A DNA stretch of 9,884 nt. Source: Mycoplasmatota bacterium (lineage in GTDB: Bacteria > Bacillota_I > Bacilli_A > RF39 > UBA660). Under the pieces are notes generated by a model, which saw only the letters and a program-made list of their open reading frames with translations, made no database searches and had not been told where the DNA came from. The position numbers and the translations under genes are program-made. Shown here in pieces: positions 6,402-9,884 of this stretch (position 1 is its first letter; every line of letters begins with the position of its first letter). Where the stretch lies: contig JAAZHK010000010.1 in the NCBI GenBank assembly GCA_012510745.1, forward strand, positions 1-9,884, given 5' to 3'.

Positions 6402-6422
6402 ATAGTGGATAGTGGATAGTGG
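6402..6422. repeat. Heptanucleotide tandem repeat (ATAGTGG x3)
   Basis: Three perfect copies of ATAGTGG lie in the gap between the kinase gene and the surface-protein promoter, 30 bases beyond the -35. The repeat is non-coding, and a 7-base unit would change spacing by slippage. No function is evident. Confidence 0.85.
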
Positions 6423-6460
6423 TTTCTTTATTGTTATCTAATTAATATTCAAAACTATTA

Positions 6461-7354
6461 TTAATTTTCATAATTAATTACTTTATTAAGATCAAATATA
6501 GAATTTCTTGTTCCTATTTTAGTAACTGATAAACCAGCAGTTATATTAGCATATTTTAAAGAAGTAATATAATCATAATTATTTGTTATAAAATAAGTAA
6601 AAGCTCCATGAAAAATATCACCAGCACCAGTTGTATCAATTGATTTAACTTTTATACCTTCTATTTGAATATACTCATCACCTTCTTTAGTAAAAACTCC
6701 AGCTGACTCTAAAGTAATAGCAATTTTATTTTTAAAACCTTTTTCTAATAAGTCATAAGCTTTTTTTAATAAACTTAATTCATTATTATCAATGTTAATA
6801 TTAGTGTATTCTTTTGCAAAAGACTTAGAGCATATTAGGTAGTCTACTTGTTTTGCTAATTCAATTACTTCTTTGGTATTTCTTCCTGCATCAATAATTT
6901 TAATAGCTTGTGGGTTGTTTTTAATTATATTTAATGCAATATCATAGTCCGTGCCATCGATTAAAATAATATCAACCTTTTCAGCTAAATTTGGTTTAGA
7001 ATATTTTAAATTTTTATCTTTAACACTTACAACAGTTCTTTGACCATTATTTTTATTAGCTAAAATATAACTAAAAGTCGTTTTTCCATAATTATTAATA
7101 TCAATTAAATCTGTATTCACATTAACGCTTTTAAATTCTTCTATTATTTTATCTTTATAATAATCATTGCCCAAAGTTCCTATAAAATAAACATTTTGCC
7201 CCCATTTTCCTAATAAATATGCTGCTGTTGCAGCTGGTCCACCACCACATTCATAAAAAGTTTCAAATCGAGTTTTGGTGTTTTCAATAATAAAACTTTC
7301 TATAGGAATAGTAATATCATAAGTAGCATGACCAATACAAAATATTTTTTTCAT
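6461..7354 (-). CDS. PfkB-family carbohydrate/nucleoside kinase
   Basis: A ribokinase-fold cytoplasmic kinase that phosphorylates a sugar or nucleoside hydroxyl with ATP; the substrate cannot be told from sequence. At 297 aa it is typical of the family. The N-terminal strand KIFCIGHATYDITIP carries the usual substrate-binding Asp. The Gly-rich PfkB signature 1 region is GGGPAATAA (37-45) followed by GTLGND (59-64). The second signature DTTGAGD (240-246) supplies the anion hole and catalytic Asp246. I chose ATG at 7354: GGGTGA lies just upstream, and the alternative TTG at 7366 falls at or before the transcription start implied by the -10 at 7370-7375. No convincing terminator follows; a weak A/T stem (6440-6466) overlaps the stop and lacks a T-run. 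Ribokinase, adenosine kinase or another sugar kinase are all possible. Confidence 0.92.
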   Translation of the reverse strand: MKKIFCIGHATYDITIPIESFIIENTKTRFETFYECGGGPAATAAYLLGKWGQNVYFIGTLGNDYYKDKIIEEFKSVNVNTDLIDINNYGKTTFSYILANKNNGQRTVVSVKDKNLKYSKPNLAEKVDIILIDGTDYDIALNIIKNNPQAIKIIDAGRNTKEVIELAKQVDYLICSKSFAKEYTNINIDNNELSLLKKAYDLLEKGFKNKIAITLESAGVFTKEGDEYIQIEGIKVKSIDTTGAGDIFHGAFTYFITNNYDYITSLKYANITAGLSVTKIGTRNSIFDLNKVINYEN

Positions 7355-7369
7355 TTTATCACCCAATTA

Positions 7370-7378
7370 ATTATAACA
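7370..7378 (-). promoter_or_regulatory. Extended -10 promoter of the PfkB kinase
   Basis: The minus strand reads TGTTATAAT (7378 to 7370), a perfect extended -10, with no good -35. The start near 7363 leaves a leader of only about 10 bases before ATG 7354, and this fixes the choice of start codon. Confidence 0.7.
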
Positions 7379-7402
7379 TAAAAACAGAAATAGTGTGTAT
7401 TA

Positions 7403-7517
7403 CTTAATGTATATTGTAAACAAAGATGTCTGCTTTTCTCAGAGTTTAAAAGAATTTTAAATTTTTAAATAATTAAATAAAATTAGTTATTTTCTACCTA
7501 TTACAATATACATAAGT
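7403..7517. repeat. Inverted repeat pair in the gap beyond the Nudix remnant
   Basis: ATGTATATTGTAA (7407-7419) and its exact complement (7501-7513) form a 13-bp inverted repeat enclosing about 81 A/T-rich bases. With a one-base gap the match extends outward to about 17 bases (ACTTAATG... versus ACTTATG...). The gap 7379-7533 otherwise shows no gene. This could be the ends of a small non-autonomous element, the footprint of a rearrangement, or a regulator site. Confidence 0.6.
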
Positions 7518-7533
7518 GCTCCACCAGGACAAA

Positions 7534-7857
7534 TTATTTTTCTATCTGTTCAATATTAAAAAATATTTTTCGTTTTATTCCAAATTCCAATACTTTTTTT
7601 AATACTTCTAAGTCACCAAACCATCTAATTCTTTTAATAAACTCATCTAAATCACACCATAAATAATCAATGTTTTCTGTTTCATCTAAAGTTATTTCAG
7701 CTGAACCAACAAAAGATATATATGCATATTCAGTACATTCAAGAGTTTTATCAATGTACTTAAAAATCCAATTTAAATACATTATTTCTTTAACATCCAG
7801 ATTTGTTTCCTCTTTTATTTCTCTTTTCACTGAATCTTCAATAGTTCTATCGTAATG
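7534..7857 (-). pseudogene. 5'-truncated Nudix hydrolase remnant
   Basis: The readable frame begins with TIEDSVKREIKEETNLDV, the second half of a Nudix box (REUxEExGU, with Asn replacing the usual Gly). The first half (G-x5-E) and the preceding beta-strands are absent. Going upstream the frame gives only HYDR and then a TAA at 7858-7860; the neighbouring HTH gene ends at 7878, so there is no room for the missing 40-60 residues, and no other frame there encodes them. The rest (YLNWIFKYIDKTLECTEYAYISF, then LDETENIDYLWCDLDEF) looks like an intact Nudix C-terminal half. A GTG at 7830 could start a 98-aa product but has no ribosome site. It is most likely a dead fragment of a pyrophosphohydrolase left by a deletion or rearrangement, possibly still transcribed from the HTH promoter. 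Confidence 0.68.
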
Positions 7858-7877
7858 TTAATTATATCTTATTAGCA

Positions 7878-8426
7878 TTATTTATTTCTGGTATTCGCTC
7901 TTTTTTTTAATCTTAAAACCAAATTATCATTTGATTTATTTAAATTATTTTTTTGTTTATTTATCTTTATGTAATTATTAATAATAGCTAGTAAACCAAT
8001 TCCTACTCCTGAGCCTAATAAATAAGATGCTGCAACTTCAAAATTAAATATATCTGAAGAAGAATTAATTTCATTAATAATAACTGCCAAAACAATAAAA
8101 ATAAATGATAAAGTAAATGCACTATTGATTCTTTTTATTTTATTAATTTCTTCAACTGTATTATACTCTAACAATTTATCAATTGTAGTTTTTAATTCTT
8201 CAAGTTCTTCCTTATTTAGTTTTCTTCCATTTAATAATTCAGCAACGCTAACATCTAATTCACTAGCAACTAAACTTATTAAACTTAAATCTGGTAATCT
8301 TCTACCATTTTCCCAATTTGATATAGCTCTATCAGTCACACCTATTTTTTCTGCTAATTCTTGTTGAGTCATATTTTTTTCTTTACGACATTCAGCAATA
8401 AACTTTCCAATATTCTCTTGATTCAT
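7878..8426 (-). CDS. XRE-family regulator with two membrane segments
   Basis: A 182-aa protein with an N-terminal helix-turn-helix of the XRE/Cro type (residues about 6-62: FIAECRKEKNMTQQELAEKIGV, then TDRAISNWENGRRLPDLSLI), a charged linker rich in Glu and Lys (66-99), and two hydrophobic segments (about 101-119 and 130-150). It ends in a strongly basic cytoplasmic tail (LRLKKRANTRNK). It is probably a membrane-tethered DNA-binding regulator; its signal is unknown. The start at 8426 is chosen because AAAGAGGG lies 7 bases upstream; an in-frame ATG at 8444 would place that site inside the gene. It is followed by the Nudix remnant after 20 bases with no terminator between them. Confidence 0.9.
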   Translation of the reverse strand: MNQENIGKFIAECRKEKNMTQQELAEKIGVTDRAISNWENGRRLPDLSLISLVASELDVSVAELLNGRKLNKEELEELKTTIDKLLEYNTVEEINKIKRINSAFTLSFIFIVLAVIINEINSSSDIFNFEVAASYLLGSGVGIGLLAIINNYIKINKQKNNLNKSNDNLVLRLKKRANTRNK

Positions 8427-8449
8427 AATTATCCCTCTTTTCATAAATA

Positions 8450-8455
8450 ATTATA
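8450..8455 (-). promoter_or_regulatory. Possible proximal -10 for the 182-aa XRE gene
   Basis: TATAAT on the minus strand, 23 bases before the chosen ATG. No correctly spaced -35 is present; TTGGTT lies 20 bases upstream. It would put transcription start near 8443, favouring ATG 8426. The more distal TGCTATAAT at 8545-8553 is an alternative. Confidence 0.35.
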
Positions 8456-8510
8456 TAAAGTTTATAATATAATGTAACCAAACATAATGTGGAGTTAAAT
8501 TTACTATTTT

Positions 8511-8526
8511 ACAAATTACTATTTGT
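8511..8526. promoter_or_regulatory. 16-bp dyad, candidate XRE operator (site A)
   Basis: ACAAAT and ATTTGT arms surround a 4-base centre (TACT). It lies just downstream of the distal -10 of the 182-aa XRE gene, where repressor binding would block transcription. It closely resembles two other 16-bp sites in this island (8617-8632 and 9278-9293). Its role is inferred. Confidence 0.4.
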
Positions 8527-8544
8527 CTTTCTCTTACACTTACA

Positions 8545-8553
8545 ATTATAGCA
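8545..8553 (-). promoter_or_regulatory. Extended -10 promoter upstream of the 182-aa XRE gene
   Basis: The minus strand reads TGCTATAAT (8553 to 8545), directly after the T-run of the terminator of the preceding XRE gene, so the -35 area falls in the terminator hairpin and matches poorly. It would give a leader of about 110 bases containing dyad site A. Confidence 0.55.
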
Positions 8554-8554
8554 C

Positions 8555-8576
8555 AAAAAAAGGATTTTCATCCTTT
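8555..8576 (-). terminator. Terminator of the 183-aa XRE gene
   Basis: Arms AAAGGAT (8559-8565) and ATCCTTT (8570-8576) with a 4-base loop. On the minus strand the hairpin ends in seven consecutive T residues. It lies about 55 bases after the stop of the upstream XRE gene and separates the two regulators into different transcripts. Confidence 0.82.
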
Positions 8577-8616
8577 CGTTTACTTCGCAATATTCCTTAA
8601 ATCACGAATCTAATAG

Positions 8617-8632
8617 ATAAATTGTAATTTGT
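8617..8632. promoter_or_regulatory. 16-bp dyad-like site (site B)
   Basis: ATAAATTGTAATTTGT. It shares 15 of 16 bases with site C (9278-9293) and, read on the other strand, 14 of 16 with site A. It touches the stop codon of the 183-aa XRE gene. It may be a regulator site or simply a shared A/T-rich tail. Confidence 0.3.
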
Positions 8633-9183
8633 TATTCACAAGTTCCGTTATTGGATTCAAAATATTTTTCTATTTTTACCATACTACCATCTATATCATT
8701 AAAATCAACTATTTTTTTTATTTCTTCTTTCATCACATTTGAACAATTTTTACAACTAAACTTTTTGTCTGTTCCAAATTCAATTTCATATTCTTTATCT
8801 TCTATTTTACAAATTGTGGATGCACCATGATATTCAACAAAATTTCCAGAAATGGAAAATAAAATTAAAGCCACAACATCTATAACTAAAAATATTATAA
8901 ATATTATTCCTAACCATTTTAAAACTTTTAAAACTAATCCTGCTAATTTTTCTGTATTACTGACTTTCTCTACTAAAACTGATTGTATATCATTATCCAA
9001 CAATTCATCAATACTAACATTTAATACTTTTGACAATAATTTTAATTGTTCTGGATTAGGAGATGTTTCTCCTAATTCCCAATTTGATATAGTTTGTCTT
9101 GTTACATTAATTTTTTCTCCTAATTGTTCTTGTGAAAATCCATTCTTTTTTCTTAATTCTAAAATTTTTTCTCCTAGTTTCAT
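8632..9183 (-). CDS. XRE-family regulator with one membrane helix and a Cys-containing outer domain
   Basis: A 183-aa protein. Residues about 4-61 form an XRE/Cro helix-turn-helix (KILELRKKNGFSQEQLGEK, then VTRQTISNWELGETSPNPEQL). One strongly hydrophobic helix follows at about 88-112 (LKWLGIIFIIFLVIDVVALILF). The remaining 70 residues would be outside the membrane and contain C125, C144, C147 (CKNC) and C182. The DNA-binding domain would be cytoplasmic and the outer domain a sensor or disulfide-stabilised module; the ligand is unknown. ATG 9183 is supported by AAAGGAG (9191-9197) at good spacing. It lies 107 bases after the GyrI-like gene in the same direction and has its own terminator. It is not a recent duplicate of the neighbouring XRE protein: the HTH sequences and membrane parts differ. 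Confidence 0.92.
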   Translation of the reverse strand: MKLGEKILELRKKNGFSQEQLGEKINVTRQTISNWELGETSPNPEQLKLLSKVLNVSIDELLDNDIQSVLVEKVSNTEKLAGLVLKVLKWLGIIFIIFLVIDVVALILFSISGNFVEYHGASTICKIEDKEYEIEFGTDKKFSCKNCSNVMKEEIKKIVDFNDIDGSMVKIEKYFESNNGTCE

Positions 9184-9205
9184 ACACTATCTCCTTTCAC
9201 ATACA

Positions 9206-9211
9206 ATTATA
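9206..9211 (-). promoter_or_regulatory. Possible -10 of the 183-aa XRE gene
   Basis: TATAAT on the minus strand, 22 bases before the ATG, but with no TG extension and only AGATTT near the -35 position. A perfect TTGACA lies further upstream (9255-9260), though its best -10 (TAGATT) sits at 19-base spacing. Either could serve. Confidence 0.4.
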
Positions 9212-9277
9212 AATTAATATTTATAAACAAATCTAGCGAAGCCTTTTGGAATTTTGTCAAAGACTTTTAACATTTCT

Positions 9278-9293
9278 ATAAATTGTAATTTAT
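9278..9293. promoter_or_regulatory. 16-bp perfect dyad, candidate XRE operator (site C)
   Basis: ATAAATT-GT-AATTTAT, a perfect 7-bp inverted repeat with a 2-base centre. It overlaps the stop of the GyrI-like gene and lies about 18 bases upstream of a TTGACA that may serve the 183-aa XRE gene. It matches sites A and B. There is no T-run, so it is not a terminator. Confidence 0.4.
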
Positions 9294-9884
9294 TTAACTT
9301 TCTTAATAGGATGTCTAATAACTGTTTTAAGTTTACTAATATCACTTTTTCTTGGATCACTTAAATATATTTCATGATGAAATCTAGAATCTGTAATGTC
9401 TAATTCATATCCATTGTCTTTCATATACTCATGCATTGAATTAACTGTTTCAGGTTCATCATCATAACTTCCAAGATGCATACATTGAACACATATTCCC
9501 TCATCATATGTTAAAAATTCAACTCTTGAAAAATCTTGTTTTTTCTTTTTAGTTGCTTCTTCTATTGCCCAATCAAAATCTTCTTTTGTAACAAAATCTG
9601 GTAATCTTATTATTGAAATAAAATTAAGTTTATCTTTTTGATTGTAGTCCATTCCTTCAATTCCATCTTGCCACCAAAATCCTTCTAAAGGTGGAACTAC
9701 ATATTCAAAGAATCCATTTATTTTATGAGTTCCTTTATAACTCATTTTTATTGTATATGCAACTCCATATAATAATCCTATTGTATTTTGGTAATCTCCA
9801 TTTTCTTCGTTAGGATTCCCTTTTCCTCTTACAGCTATATAATTCATTTTAGGAATATCTACTATACTTGGTTTATTTTTAGGC
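9290..9884 (-). CDS. GyrI-like small-molecule-binding domain protein (5' end cut by window edge)
   Basis: Resembles GyrI-like (COG4832/YdeE-type) proteins, whose fold binds small organic molecules and often accompanies or is fused to HTH regulators. Diagnostic stretches are MNYIAVRGKGNPNE, VVPPLEGFWWQDGI, RLPDFVTKEDFDWAIEEATKKK, GICVQCMHLGSYDDEP and the ending HHEIYLSDPRK...VIRHPIKK. An ATG at 9847 exists, but the frame stays open to the right edge and the upstream residues PKNKPSIVDIPK look like family sequence, so the true start is probably outside the window, perhaps 15-20 residues further. No ribosome site precedes ATG 9847. No terminator is seen before the 183-aa XRE gene, so cotranscription is possible. 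The ligand cannot be inferred. Confidence 0.88.
   Translation of the reverse strand, partial: PKNKPSIVDIPKMNYIAVRGKGNPNEENGDYQNTIGLLYGVAYTIKMSYKGTHKINGFFEYVVPPLEGFWWQDGIEGMDYNQKDKLNFISIIRLPDFVTKEDFDWAIEEATKKKKQDFSRVEFLTYDEGICVQCMHLGSYDDEPETVNSMHEYMKDNGYELDITDSRFHHEIYLSDPRKSDISKLKTVIRHPIKKVK

Noticed and set aside
6440..6466. Terminator of the PfkB kinase gene
   Set aside because: The 8-bp stem is entirely A/T, overlaps the stop codon and lacks a T-run on the minus strand; in this composition it is not distinguishable from chance.
7475..7530. Short protein-like reading PGGALMYIVIGRK after the Nudix remnant
   Set aside because: Only 13 codons, no start or ribosome site, and it overlaps the inverted-repeat arm; too short to support a gene or remnant.
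8852..9217. 121-aa plus-strand ORF, and similar ones at 7670-7855 and 8125-8367
   Set aside because: These mirror the minus-strand XRE genes or the Nudix remnant; composition is that of reversed HTH and membrane codons, and none has a ribosome site.
1..9884. Mollicutes genetic code 4 (TGA read as Trp)
   Set aside because: Trp is encoded by TGG throughout and the long frames contain no internal TGA. Absence of TGA stops in about nine genes fits A/T-rich preference for TAA.

Overview
This 9.9-kb window comes from a very AT-rich bacterial chromosome, most likely a low-GC Firmicute/Bacilli-type organism (gut RF39, Erysipelotrichales or Mollicutes-like lineages are plausible). The pointers are the base composition, strong AGGAGG-type ribosome sites, tRNAs with encoded CCA that closely resemble Bacillus/Mycoplasma tRNA-Glu and tRNA-Ile2, and TGG-only Trp codons, which argue for the standard bacterial code rather than Mollicutes code 4. 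Every stop codon seen is TAA or TAG. All genes except one small plus-strand gene lie on the minus strand.

Layout, left to right. 1-1899: transketolase, running off the left edge and starting at a TTG codon. 1900-2258 has no protein gene; it holds the transketolase promoter, a tRNA-Glu(CUC) and its terminator. 2259-2606 (+): a small Asp/Asn-rich membrane-anchored protein. 2678-2754: tRNA-Ile2(CAU) with a good promoter. 2814-4199: asparaginyl-tRNA synthetase. 4269-4688: a 139-aa protein I do not recognise. 4794-6311: a 505-aa single-pass surface protein with two tandem repeat arrays (10-aa x6 and 9-aa x7), the most distinctive gene here. 6461-7354: a PfkB-family sugar or nucleoside kinase. 7367-9884: an accessory-looking regulatory stretch with an inverted repeat, a 5'-truncated Nudix hydrolase remnant, two different membrane-anchored XRE/HTH proteins and a GyrI-like small-molecule-binding protein that continues past the right edge.

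The left 7.4 kb reads as mostly housekeeping, single-gene transcription units. Nearly every gene has its own extended -10 promoter (TGnTATAAT type) and often its own hairpin terminator. In two cases the stop codon lies inside the terminator stem, and the next promoter begins immediately beyond or overlaps it. The right 2.5 kb looks like a small sensing/regulatory island: two XRE regulators with membrane segments, one with a Cys-containing outer domain, next to a GyrI-like ligand-binding protein. Three similar 16-bp dyads lie in the island's non-coding gaps and are candidate shared operators. I see no CRISPR array, complete insertion sequence, rRNA or riboswitch. The best candidates for something not well described are the repeat-bearing surface protein and the dual membrane-XRE island.
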